Below, piece after piece: positions 14,901-26,055 of a DNA stretch of 64,000 bases (position 1 is the stretch's first letter; the number at the start of each line of letters is the position of its first letter). Below the pieces are notes generated by a model that was given only the letters and a program-made list of their open reading frames with translations, made no database searches and was not told where the DNA came from. The DNA comes from Chrysomallon squamiferum (taxonomy: Eukaryota; Mollusca; Gastropoda; Neomphalida; Peltospiridae), in NCBI GenBank assembly GCA_012295275.1, contig CM022674.1, forward strand, positions 8,828,260-8,892,259, read 5' to 3'. Both the position numbers and the translations under genes were made by a program.

Positions 14901-15721
14901 TACGATCTGAAAGAGTTACATATGCAATGTTTTATCTTTTCATGTCTTTCAGTAAGTGATAACATGTTGGTGAAATGTGCCAAGTGAGTAAACACTTCCT
15001 TGTTTTAGTAAACACAGAATGTGTGTCATCAGGAACTAAGCAACAAAGATCTTCATTCAGCAAAATACTGACTGATTATTAATTCAGTGAGAACATTCAC
15101 CTCCATAATATTTTAAACATTTTTTTAAGAACATTCTTAATAAATCAGAGAAGTGATTTTTAAATAATAATGTTTTAGGATTCAAATAAAATATACTGAT
15201 ATTTTTCTCAACACTATTTTTACTAAGTGTATGTATGCAGAACAAGGATTACTAAGAAATTAAAATTGAAATTTTTATTAATTGTTTTTTTCTCTCTCTC
15301 AGTTCATTTCACAAATCATAGTTCAGAAAATATCCTCATGTTATTATTATTAATTTTGTTGTTGTTATGTATACAATTACAAAGGAAAGCACATAAAATA
15401 ATCTTGGATTAATTGGTCATAGGTCAGAAGTTTATAAATACTCTTACAACAACACCCTGAAAAGGATTGATCCTCATGTTAAAAACTTTCATTTTAATTG
15501 TTTCATGTAGTGTAGGTGAAAGCAATTTAAATAAAATTTGCTGTAATAAACATGAAATACAGCACTGTATCAAGTGAGCATTGAACTTGAGATATTTTGT
15601 ATATCCTTATTAATAGGTGAATTAAATAAAAGTAAAATTTGTTATCAGGTTTTAAACTGAAGAAGTATTATTATTTTCTGATTTTTTAAATTTTAATTTT
15701 TTTTGTCCTTTATTTATAATG

Positions 15722-15726
<5 letters not shown>

Positions 15727-15752
<26 letters not shown>

Positions 15753-15782
15753 GTTTGTTTGTTTCTGTGTGTGTGTGTATGT
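15727..15782 (+). repeat. (TTTA)n(TTTG)n(GT)n compound microsatellite
   Basis: Gradual change from TTTA to TTTG to GT units. Confidence 0.93.
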
Positions 15783-15965
15783 GTCCATATAATCTTTATA
15801 ATATAGATTACATATCTATGAAGATGTATGTAATTTTAAATGAGTGAATATATTTTATTACTGGTTTATTAAAATTTCAGATTAATAAATCTCATTAATA
15901 GTAAGAAAATTAAAACTGGAAAGATGATCATCATTGTTATAATAAATTCTGACATCTTGTTTCAG

Positions 15966-16199
15966 CCAATGGCAGGATGGAATATGTACGTGGTACTGCC
16001 AGGCCCTGTGATGATGGGTACTATCGTGATCCGTGGGTACTGCCAGACATTCGTTACTGGCCCTTTTTTCCACCCCCTGACAGAGACGTTTCAGAAAAAA
16101 CTGACTACAGAGATGCATGTCATAAGAAATCTGTCACCTGGCAGGATGATACAGTTAGCAAGTTAAAGGGAAACAACTCCTCCTATCATAATACTTACA
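15966..16199 (+). CDS. Internal coding exon of a LIM-domain gene (N-terminal part)
   Basis: A 234-nt exon bounded by a TTGTTTCAG acceptor and an ACA|GTAAGTC donor. The first two bases complete a codon begun upstream, 77 codons follow, and one base is left over. The frame is open throughout; the two other forward frames are not open across the exon. The encoded segment starts NGRMEYVRG and has an aromatic/proline patch (RYWPFFPPPDRD), then a charged polar stretch ending in NNSSYHNTY. The leftover A joins AC of the exon at 19803 to make Asn, so the phases match. I recognise no domain in this segment; it looks like a low-complexity linker ahead of the LIM domain. The real start codon lies upstream, so the internal Met at 15977 need not be the initiator. 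The base composition is clearly less AT-rich than the flanks. Confidence 0.8.
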
Positions 16200-16310
16200 G
16201 TAAGTCAGTTGTCATTCTTTGTCTGATTTAAATAGTTAACATTTTTTTTAAAATTAATGTTTGTCCAGTGAATGCATTGTAATTATATAATAATATAATA
16301 AATAAAGAGA

Positions 16311-16415
16311 ATAATAATAAAAACAATAACAATAACAATAATAATAATAGTAATATAGTAATAGTAATAGTAATAGTAATAGTAATAGTAATAATAATAA
16401 TAATAATAATAATAG
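16311..16415 (+). repeat. (AAT)n/(AATAGT)n composite tract
   Basis: AAT units, AAC-containing variants and six to seven AATAGT hexamers in order. On the minus strand it reads as Leu/Tyr runs, which is not a gene. Confidence 0.95.
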
Positions 16416-18000
16416 TGAATAATCTAGGTAACCGTTAAACACATGTAATTACCATTGTTATTTAAAAAAAATTGTTTTCCATATTAAGTGATAACAAGTG
16501 AATATAAGAATTAACTTAATCTGATTTATCAAAAAATTAAATAAAGCATTTTGTAAAAATCTATTCTCTTTCTTATTTAATATTTTTTTAAATTCAGTGT
16601 GATATTTTTCCTTTGTGATTTATAAAATCAGTAAATGTATATAGTTTAGACATTTTGATTTCTAATCTCTAGCCTTAATAGATACGGTGGTCAGAATATG
16701 AATAAAAATGTTACTGTCAAAAAAGTAATTCTCGAAAAGAAATTATAAAGAATATGTATTTATTTATTTATTATCCAATCTTGAAATATTTACAAATACA
16801 GCAGATAGTAAGGATAAATTAATAAACATGAATATTAAATTGTAATAAATGAAATTATAAATATTAATTAGATAATTAAATAACAAATACATATGACTAT
16901 GAAACATAGCTAACTTATTAAAATATGCATTAATCTGTGTAGGTGTATAGCATTAATAACAAAATAATATATTAATAAAGTAAATCTGTAAATAAGATTT
17001 TCTTGTGTCTGAAATAACATGTTTAAATTTAGTCAACATTACAGTGAGAGAAATAGCAAATAAAGATACAAGAAAAGAAGATAAAATAATCATAAACATA
17101 CAAATTTTAATATAAATATAAATCTGAGAGATATAAATACACTGTTATGACAAATATTTATGTAAAGACAGCACATTAGATAACAACGTGAGAAAGATAA
17201 AAATATGATACTGAGAGATATGAGTGACGCAGACAACTTGACATGCTTTCCTGATGATCAGATGTAAGTAGGAAACACTGAATAACACTAGCTTCTCTAG
17301 TTTTGTACACTTCTCTCAGTTTCCTGCTTAGTGATGTCAAAATTGTTTTTCAACACTTTTCCTTCTTGATACAGACATTAATAATGGCTAAATCCAATAA
17401 TGCAGGTTTGTGTTATTTAATTATCTCCTCATTTGTTTTGTTTTAAATTAACATTCTCATTTAAATCATTTGAAATTTGATGCAACATCTTGAAAGTTTT
17501 GAGAAAATAGGCTATCAGTGTGCAAAGGAAATTCTACACTGCACTGTCTTAGTCATTTAATACAAGGATGCTTCTCAGTTTTACAATGTTAAATATATGT
17601 AACAGTTAAATTAAAGAAAAACAAAAAAGTATTACTAATTTAATGTTTACTTCAAACAAATCAAACATTTTAGTTTAGTTATTTACAGTGCCAATGTCTT
17701 TTCTACATAGTGTTTAAATAACTGAGGTTGACAGAAGTATTATAAAAATTACACTTTTGTATAGGAAACTGATAACAAATATCAAAACAGTTTTAAAAAA
17801 TGTGATGTTAATATGCTGCTTAGCTTGGAATCATATTTAAAAATAGCACCAAACTGACAGAGACCCCTGTTGGTGATATAACAGTTTAAATATGATGACT
17901 TAACTCTATCATATTGTATTCATACCTTCACTATGATAAATCCACACTTGGTAGGTGATACACAAACTCAACGGCATGGCAACACACAGGTAAACTGATA

Positions 18001-18132
18001 CATGTACACACCCACCCACAAACACACTTCAACTCTCTCTCACTCACACACACACACACACACACTTCAACTCACACACACACACACACACACACACACT
18101 TCAACTCACACACACACACAAACACACTTCAA

Positions 18133-18181
<49 letters not shown>

Positions 18182-18218
18182 CAATTCACACACACACACA
18201 CACACACTTCAACTCTCT

Positions 18219-18250
<32 letters not shown>

Positions 18251-18272
18251 TCAACTCACACACAATCACAAA
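18001..18272 (+). repeat. Compound (CA)n array with CTTCAACT spacers
   Basis: Runs of (CA)n of variable length are broken about eight times by CTTCAACTC or CTTCAATTC, sometimes with TCTCT. The regular return of the spacer shows a higher-order minisatellite rather than a simple interrupted microsatellite. The open frame across it (His-Thr runs) is not a gene. Confidence 0.9.
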
Positions 18273-18825
18273 TTAGAAAATGCCTTAATAATCAACAGAA
18301 ACCAAAAGTTAGTTAATAACATTTATTTCCTTATTTCAAAATAGCAGTTGATGAATAATCAGGAAGCCAAGATGAATGAATTAATCACCCTAACTTCAGT
18401 ACATGTTCTGTGGGGGGAAATTTCAACACTGTATGTCATAGGTCAATAACAGGTTACATTCACCTCTGCTCTGATGCAGTTTTAATATTACTAATTATGA
18501 AACAAGGCAATGATGTATGTAGCTAGTCACGAGTTGTAGGTTTGGTTTCCTATTTTAACTACTATTTTGTACTGAGTAGCCCAGGATAGCAGATCTGTAT
18601 ATAAAGAAAATGTTTTGGTAACATTTGAGGATAAGTAAAGAAGTAAATGAAGCCTGCTACTGCTGGAAATGATTTTTAAAATGTATGGATACTCAGTCTT
18701 TCTCAGACACATAACACAGAAAAGAGTTCCAGGTAAATGTTGTTTTCACAAGTAAAATGTTTTTATAAAACAATTTATAAAGAAAATGTGATGGTCATTC
18801 TGTATGTTGAAAATACATATAGTGA

Positions 18826-18888
18826 GTCTAGTTATTTAGTATTCAGTGTGTTGTAATGTTAACTGTTCTGAATACTAAATGACTAGAC
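18826..18888. repeat. Hairpin at the edge of the 43-bp repeat family
   Basis: GTCTAGTTATTTAGTATTCA (18826 on) pairs with 18868-18888, giving 21 base pairs with a single T:G, and a 21-base loop. The left arm and loop resemble the 43-bp repeat in inverted orientation, the right arm the forward orientation, so this is a head-to-head junction of repeat copies. Confidence 0.85.
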
Positions 18889-19265
18889 AAACTAAGCAAT
18901 TATCACAACACTTTACATTTCAATACATTCAATAGTAAGTAACTGTCACTACATTTTACATTTCAACACATTCAATAGTAAGTAACTGTCACTACATTTT
19001 ACATATCAACACATTCAATAGTAAGTAACTCACTACATTTTACATTTCAACACATTCAATAGTAAGTAACTGTCACTACATTTTACATTTCAACACATTC
19101 AATACTAAGTAACTGACTACATTTTACATTTCAACACATTCAGTACTAAGTAACTGTCTCTACATTTTACATTTCAACACATTTAATAGTAACTATCTGT
19201 CACTACATTTTACATTTCAACAACTTAGTACTAGTAAAAAGTAACTGTCACTACATTTAACTATA
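18889..19265 (+). repeat. 43-bp tandem repeat, forward block
   Basis: About eight copies of a unit containing CATTCAATAGTAAGTAACTG followed by TCACTACATTTTACATTTCA. Copies start at 18926, 18969, 19012 and 19053 (one is two bases short), then continue with increasing divergence to about 19265. Confidence 0.9.
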
Positions 19266-19284
19266 ATAGTTAACTATCTGTCAC

Positions 19285-19450
19285 TACAGTTTACATTTCA
19301 GTTTACTGAAATGTCATCTGTAGTAATAGTTAATCAGTATTGAATGTACCAAAATATCAACTGTAGCGACAGTTACTTAGTAATAAATGTATTGACATGT
19401 AAACTGTAGTGACAGTTAATCTGTACTAACTGTGTTGAAATGTCATCTAT
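19285..19450 (-). repeat. 43-bp tandem repeat, inverted block
   Basis: Read on the minus strand this segment repeats the same unit: on the plus strand one sees CTGTAGTGACAGTTA and GTGTTGAAATGTCATC, the reverse complements of the forward motifs TAACTGTCACTACA and ATTTCAACAC. Three to four diverged copies. Forward and inverted blocks together could form a large cruciform or RNA hairpin. Confidence 0.8.
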
Positions 19451-19802
19451 TATAATTCAGAGAATATTCAACAGGGTAAAATATTGACTACTGTGACAAT
19501 TACATAGCTTTTCAATGAGATGAAAGTTATTATTTTCATTATAGTTTTTCAAATACCATCTGAACTGTCTATTTGATTATGTACATAAATAATTAAATTG
19601 GTAAGAGCAGGATGTAATGCCTGAGGAATCCATTTAACATGTTAACATTGTTATCCTAATAAACAATAATATTTGAATGTGTTTCATGAATGTTATTTTA
19701 ACACACTGTTTCATTCTGTTTACAGGTTAAGGTAAACTGTTATAGTTTAAAAAAAATTAATATCAGTTATTTCAAAAAATGTATACTTTTGTGTTTCTTC
19801 AG

Positions 19803-20121
19803 ACAATGGTTTGGATGCACAGATTGACATGCGCAGTGGTTCGCCTCGGCCGCCCCGGCAGAGACCACTGACCTGTCCACCAAACCAGGAGCCCAGCATG
19901 ACGCGCATGAACCCTTGTACCTCCAGTCCAAAGACTCGCAAAAGCTTTTCACCATCGCTTCTTCGAAAAACCCTCTCTCCTCGATCCATACGACGCAAAA
20001 AACTGGATCAGAGACAGTGGACACTGGATGACCGCTGCAATGGATGTGGATTTCCCATGGATGATGAAAGAGTTTCTGTTAAAGGAGATTTATACCATCT
20101 GACTTGTTTTAAATGTTCAAG
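19803..20121 (+). CDS. Internal exon: basic Ser-Pro linker and first half of a LIM domain
   Basis: A 319-nt exon with a TTTCTTCAG acceptor and a TCAAG|GTAAG donor. It enters with two bases completing a codon and leaves with AG. Residues 1 to about 75 form a basic linker with several Ser-Pro sites (SGSPRP, SSPKTR, SFSPS, TLSPRSIRRKK), which look like targets for proline-directed kinases. A LIM zinc-binding domain then begins: CNGC at 20036-20047, 16 residues, then YHLTC (His 20096-20098, Cys 20105-20107) and FKC (Cys 20114-20116). This matches the LIM spacing C-x2-C-x16-23-H-x2-C-x2-C. LIM domains bind two zinc ions and mediate protein contacts, often on actin structures. The pattern H-x2-C-F-x-C is closest to EPLIN, MICAL and LASP LIM domains by eye. 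The specific gene is not identified. The exon has many CpGs relative to its surroundings. Confidence 0.92.
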
Positions 20122-20931
20122 GTAAGACTGAATTATATACCATTTTAATTTTGTTTATGTTGTTGTTGCTATGTATTCATAAATATATATATATATATAT
20201 ATACACACACAGACATTAATAATAATCATGTTGATAATGATGACAATGATTGAAATAATAATCCTGGGAAAGTAATGGTTGTTATTTTTTATACATTCAC
20301 AGTTGTTATTTTTTATAGTTTTGCATAATCTTCAAGAAGAAAAACATTTATTAGCATAATTTAAAAATAAGTTTAAGACTACTACTACTACTACTATTAC
20401 TATTGTTAATATTATTATTAGTAGTAGTAATAATAATAATAATAATTAATTTATTTATGTAATTATGTTTATTTGATATTAATTTATAAACTATAAAGAA
20501 ATAACTGGACATTTTACATAAGATCAAGATGCCAGTTGTAAGCTGAGTAACATGATCTAGTCAGATCATCTGTTTGTTGTTTTATTGTGTATCACAGTAA
20601 CTGGTTAGACAAACACTGACTGTCAATATCAACACAATACAGTAAATATCTTTATATTATCTTGCTCAGTGTCTGGTGGGTCAGTTTATTTTTAAATCAG
20701 AATTAACATTAAAGAAAAAGAATAGTAGAAAAAGCTAATGTAATCTGTTTATATCTTTTTAATTAACTGAACTATAACATTGAATATAATGTTTAACCAT
20801 TAACCTGATCTGTCTGCTTTGTATTAAAAGCTTCAAGTGACATTTGATATTTCCTAAGGTAGACATAAAATGGATTAAGAACATACCAGATGTCCATCCA
20901 CGTGTATGTATTTATATTCACACATAGACAA

Positions 20932-20936
20932 AGACA

Positions 20937-20970
<34 letters not shown>
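20932..20970 (+). repeat. (CATA)n microsatellite
   Basis: About nine CATA units. Confidence 0.95.
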
Positions 20971-21674
20971 AAAAAATACACTAATAATAGTAACAAAGAA
21001 AACGAATTTTTTAAAAAAATTAGTGAACCACACTTTTTTTTCCCTTTTAAAAATTAAACATGGTCAGAAATACATTTTCCTTATTAGAGTTGTCTTAAGA
21101 GTGATTAAATAACAGCTTGATGGATAGATGGACTGCTGTATTAATGAATGAATGTGTTAATACTGTCTGAAGAATGTATTATTATTATTATTATTATTCA
21201 TCTAATGTGAAATAAAATTGTAACTTTTATTATACACTGGAGTAAGCAAGCCAAAAAAAAAAAAAAATAAATAAATAGAGAAATCAATAATTCAAAAAAA
21301 AAAAAAAAAAACTAAAACTGTAACAATTTAATATTAATATTTTTATTATTGATTAAATTATCAGTACAAAACTAAACTACCCTCATACAACTAAAACAAC
21401 ATTATAGCAGCAAGAAACTTTGCTAATTGTCTTAAACATTTATTTGCTCAATATTTAAAGCCCAGTCAAGTATAGAGCAGTGAAAGCATACTTGAAAATA
21501 ATAAGTTCATTTGTCCTGACAAAAGGAAGAAAACACTATTTTAAAAAAATGATGAGTTATTTAAGAAACCAGGTTTTTCATATTTTAAAGTCTGACAAAA
21601 ACTTTCTGATTTTTCATTATTCTTGTATAGGGTCTTCAAGTGCTTACCGGAAATCCTGTAAAATGCTTTTTCCA

Positions 21675-21771
21675 GGACTTTCCACAATGATGTCATAATG
21701 ACTGTTTGTTGTGGAGATATTTTAACAATGTAACATGAATCCATGTCAGAACCTTCCTGGATGACATCATA
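21675..21771 (+). promoter_or_regulatory. Possible regulatory cluster: kappa-B-like and CRE/ATF-like sites
   Basis: GGACTTTCC at 21675-21683 matches a kappa-B half-consensus. ATGATGTCAT at 21687-21696 and its exact reverse complement ATGACATCAT at 21762-21771 resemble CRE/ATF sites. In addition TCCACAA at 21681 pairs with TTGTGGA at 21709. Motif matches only. Confidence 0.2.
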
Positions 21772-22328
21772 GATGATGTTTCATTTAAAAAGATATTTTT
21801 GTTAAAACAATGTGTAACTTTGTTACATTCTTTGGACTGGTGCCAAACTCTTCAATTCACAAAAAATCTGAGTAGATTTTGGTTTAGTCAAACAAGGAAG
21901 AACTTACAAATGATTCTTTGTTGAAGGGTTCATTTTAAAATTACTTTAAATAAAAAAATAAATTTAAGAGAAAACAAGTAGAAAAATATAACAATAAAAA
22001 AAATGGAAAAGAAAATCAGACTAAAAGTCCATAAAGAGTGAAATGATTTGATTTAATTTTATTATATAAATAACAAATAATTACAAATATTTTGGTTTTT
22101 AAAAGAAAAAGGTAGAAAACGTTTGTGTGTGTGTGTATGTGTTTGTGTGTGGGTGTGTGTTAAATTATAGTGAATTTTTGTCATTCATTATTACTTAATT
22201 AGAGAAGCTTTTTTAAAAAATAAACAAAAACAAACCAGAGATTTAAATAAAAAAACAACAACAAATAAGCCAAAACAGCAATTCTCACACATGAATAACT
22301 GAAATGGTAAATTTAGAACAGTATCAGT

Positions 22329-22363
22329 ATAAAAGGGAGCGTACAGGTGTATTGCAAATCTCG
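22329..22363 (+). promoter_or_regulatory. Possible TATA-type core promoter
   Basis: A consensus TATAAAAGGGAGCG element lies in a small CpG-containing patch, with a possible start region (TCGTTCAACT) about 32 bases downstream and a CCCGCCC box about 110 bases downstream. No coding sequence follows within reach, so it could drive a non-coding or alternative transcript, or be chance in AT-rich DNA. Confidence 0.2.
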
Positions 22364-24814
22364 TTCAACTCATAAAGTGCAGAAACTACTTTTCATTTGA
22401 CTGTTGATTTTTCTTGTTTGTTTACTTCTTTCAAAGACCCGCCCATTCAAAAGTCATATTATTCTTTGAAATCAGTGATATTTGTTAGCAAATATTAACA
22501 CCAAAATCAATAGGAGTAAAAATAGCAGAAGTGTGCTGTCTGCTTGATGTCACTGTGTACAAGCTAAACAGCAGATGGTATTTAACATTTAAATGAGTTT
22601 TGACAACTGTATTTGTTGCTATTTGTTATTGGTGTAAGAGGTTTTGGTGTGTCTGTGTTGTGGCAATGCTAATACCCATCATGTAGACCAAGTGATGTTG
22701 ACATCAACAACGACACATGTTTGCTAAATTAAATTAAATTAACTATGACCTTGTGGTGTTGTTTACCAAATGTGGTGGTGCCATTTCCTGAAAACACTAA
22801 AAATAAAACATTTCCCAGACTTTGTAAACACCTTTTCATTCATTGACAAATCAGAGACTTTACTTTTGGTCTGGCATAATGCCATTGTAACATCTGATAT
22901 TCTACTGTAGCCATCACCACATCATTGCATTTGACATCTGAATCTCATCCTGTAATGATCATATGTAATCAAACTGGATCAGCTCCTTTTTGACTGATTT
23001 CTGTATGACATACTGAAACTGAAAGGAAAAGAAGTTAAATGTTTATAGTGATGCAAACAGTGAAAATGAGGAAAAGATCTTACTCTCTGTTTGACAAACG
23101 GTCATCACCTGTTCTGGACTCTGTGATGTCTTACACAAGAAAACCAAAACTAAGGTGGGTTGAAAACTGTACAAACTGCTGGTGAGAAGATAACATCCTG
23201 TGATAAAGTTGTATCAGAGATAACTAGCAGAAAATTAGTTAAAACCAACTGAAATTTAGATGTCAGGTTTTATTTTTTATTAAGATAGATTTAAAATATA
23301 ACAATTAGTTGTGTATATTAAAAAAACCCACAAAAAACAAAAAAACAAAACAAACTTGTTATACTTTGATGGGTATGGACGTTTTCTGTAAAATAGATTT
23401 TATTTTAATATCATGTTTTAGTATGAAGAGTTTAAAGCTTACAGCTTAACATATTAATTATTGGCAGATATATTTTAATCCAAATACTGATGTATTGAGA
23501 TATAATAATATTCTAAAATTTGGCTAAGTAATGTGGTGTGTTTGTTTGTTTATTTACATTAGTTACAACAGTTATTTTTGTGTCATAGCTAAATGTAATT
23601 GTTGTTAACATAAAGGGTGCACAGCTAACTTGATCATTCTACTAGTGCTTTTTATTGCTCAGCACCACAAGATTGATTAATTTTCTGTCTTCATTTGTTG
23701 CTTTCTGACATTTATTATTTATACAGTTTTCACAGGAAAGTAAATTAAACATTGTGAAAAGGTATTTTATTATCATTCTTTTTCCATTATCAGCATAAGA
23801 ATAAGACTTACATGACATGTTTTGACAAATCACAATGCATTTTGACAGTTTCCTGGTATGAAACCAGATATGAAAATATATTTATAAGCCTGAGTCACTA
23901 GCTAATAATTAAAACATTTTATTTGCTTCTTGTTGAGTTCATTGTCAAATAAAACTATAAAAGGATATTAACATATTAATTAACACATTTATTGATTGAC
24001 AATTTAATGATTTCTTTTTCCTGTTTCAAGTACAGATGGATAAAACAACATATTTTACTACACATGTATTATTAACTCAGTATGTACACAGGAGCAGATG
24101 TTCAACCAGGCAACATGCCTTTGGGCAGTAACACTGTGAAATATCTGTATTTGCTACTTGACATTAAACTCAGTAATTAACAGTTTCACTAGCAGTGACA
24201 TCTTCCTGGTGTACAGATTTACTATAAGTCTTGGAAAAGGATGAACCAGTAGATTGTTTCAAATCTTAGATGGAGATTTATTTTTCGTTTTGAAATATAT
24301 TTATATCACAGAAGTTTAAATAGAAGCTGTTAACTGTGAATCATCTTGATTCTGGAAGATTATGGTATGTTCATATGGCATTTGTATTTCAATATGTGTG
24401 TCTGTGTGAGTGTGTATGTGAATGTATGTTTGTGTATGTATTTGTGAGTGTTGTCTGTGTGTGTAGTTATTGTATAATACCTGATTTCAGAATGTATCTG
24501 TTTCTACAACTTATTTACATTATAATCAAATATACTGAACCAGTTGTTGTTTCTGAATATTTGAAGTTATTTTACTGAACTGATATGTTTGGCTATTTAA
24601 TATCAGTTTACAGCTATAATTTACAAATATTTAAAATACAAAACTGTTTCTGTGACTGTCCTTTTGTCATCTTTATGAGAACACTGATATAATTGGATTG
24701 TTAGATGGGAGGGATGGGAAAATCAGTGTAAAGGAGTGTGGGGGATTTAAAAAGTACAGAACTGTATGGGAATAATTAATAGAACAATTAATTCTGCACC
24801 ATGGATAAATTCCT

Positions 24815-25065
24815 ATTTTTTATTATTATTATTAATTATTATTATTATTATTTATTTTATTTTTGGAGGGTTTTTTTTTTGTTTGTGTTTGTTTTTTTTT
24901 TTTCTTTGAAATTTGAAACCTTTTTGGGTTTTATATACAGAGTTACATTTATAAAACAGAAGAAAAACATGGGTGGCACCCAGTGTGACCGCACCAGTGA
25001 GAATTGATCTCATGATCTTGTACACCTCTGGTTACAATCCACACCTTTTTGTATATAAAGATTAT
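24815..25065 (-). mobile_element. Probable tRNA-derived SINE
   Basis: On the minus strand, a head near 25065-24965 has a tRNA-like segment: GATCATGAGATCAATTCTCA resembles an RNA polymerase III B box within a T-arm, followed by CTGGTGCGGTCACACTGGG. The body then runs into an A-rich region and an (AAT)n tail at 24853-24818, which is how SINEs commonly end in molluscs. Length of about 250 bp fits. The A box is not clear and no target duplication was verified. Confidence 0.4.
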
Positions 25066-25887
25066 ACATTGACCTCAATCTGATACTGCTGAACTGAACT
25101 GATACCTGCAATGGTTACCTGTTGTTTATAACTCTGACAACATCAGAGTGTGGACTTTGTTTATTTTTAAAACTGTTCAAATACTCAGGTGTGCAGATCT
25201 GGAGTACAGTAACATCTGACCTCTGACCTCCTTACACTATTAAATCACTTACATAAAAGAAATTAATGGAAAGTTTAATTTGGTTGAATAAGTTTAGTAA
25301 TAAAATGTCACATAACTCCCAAGGTAGAGTTTCTTTTCTAGCTTTGCTGTCTACTCATGTCAGTTAGTTTTATTGTTTATACAGTATTTTATGGTGCAGG
25401 TGAGTTTTATATGGTTTTAAATAATTATACATTTTTATTATAAATAATTTGTTATGCTGATATTTCTTTTCTTTTCTTTTTTATTTAAAAAAATAAAATA
25501 TATCTTGATTACATACTCATTTTTTATTATTTGTAAACTTGATGACTATCAGTGTTTTTTTTAATATTCATGAGTGTAAAACTGTTGATTTGTTTCTACA
25601 GCAAAACAAAGTCATAATAAAAATTAAATATTTTTATTAACATAATAAAAAGGTAATATTCACTACTGTAATAAACAGATAATATTTGTAGTAACTTGAT
25701 AAAACAGGTAATGTTTTCAATAACAATAAAATAATATTTTCAAAAACAATAAAATATAAAATTTTACTGACACAATAAAATAGGCAATATTTTCTATATG
25801 GAAATAAAATAAAATATATAATTTCATTAACATATCAAAGCAGGTAATGTTTTTAATAAACATTATAAATGGATTGTGCTTTGAAGA

Positions 25888-26055
25888 TGGTTTAAGATAA
25901 TCTGTGTTTAAGAAAAGATGTGTTTAAGATAATCTGTGTTAAGGAAAAGATGTGTTTAAGATAATCTGTGTTTAAGAAAAGATGTGTTTAAGATAATCTG
26001 TGTTAAGGAAAAGATGTGTTTGAGATAATCTGCGTTAAGGAAAAGATATGTTTGT
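25888..26055 (+). repeat. Minisatellite, five copies of a 32-bp unit
   Basis: GATAATCTGTGTTTAAGAAA-type units start at 25896, 25928, 25960, 25992 and 26024. Two variants (GTTTAAGAAAAG and GTTAAGGAAAAG) alternate in the first four copies, suggesting that a 64-bp dimer was the unit last duplicated. Confidence 0.92.

Larger units (their letters stand above)
1..15965. other. Non-coding stretch upstream of the first visible exon
   Basis: No exon could be supported here. Open frames are short, AT-driven or made of microsatellite translation. Because the exon at 15966 has an acceptor site and enters in mid-codon, the gene has at least one exon further upstream, so much of this stretch is probably intron of the same gene; that is an inference. 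It holds many simple repeats: poly-T at 374-399, (TTTA)n near 3329-3352, (TA)n at 4143-4166, poly-T at 6007-6030, and others listed separately. It also has a hAT-like end near 2300, a 27-bp duplication at 2492-2545 and a 38-bp minisatellite at 11721-11986. Short patches with more CpG at 1205-1290, 2215-2400 and 8325-8420 are unassigned. Confidence 0.6.
16200..19802 (+). other. Intron between the two larger exons (3.6 kb)
   Basis: Begins GTAAGTC and ends TTTGTGTTTCTTCAG. It contains a long composite (AAT)n/(AATAGT)n tract, an A/T-rich body, a compound (CA)n minisatellite at 18001-18272 and a 43-bp repeat family that appears in both orientations at 18826-19450. I see no further exon inside it. 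Confidence 0.75.

Noticed and set aside
15924-16166. Alternative plus-strand frame over the first exon
   Set aside because: It stops inside the exon and does not match the phase of the next exon.
18002-18316. 104-codon frame of His-Thr repeats
   Set aside because: It is a translation of the (CA)n minisatellite.
19747-20024. Minus-strand open frames opposite the LIM exon
   Set aside because: Shadows of the real exon; the plus strand has splice sites, phase and the LIM motif.
21675-21715. Stem TCCACAA/TTGTGGA as a terminator or structured RNA
   Set aside because: A seven-base stem with a 21-base loop is too weak and no transcript unit is known there.
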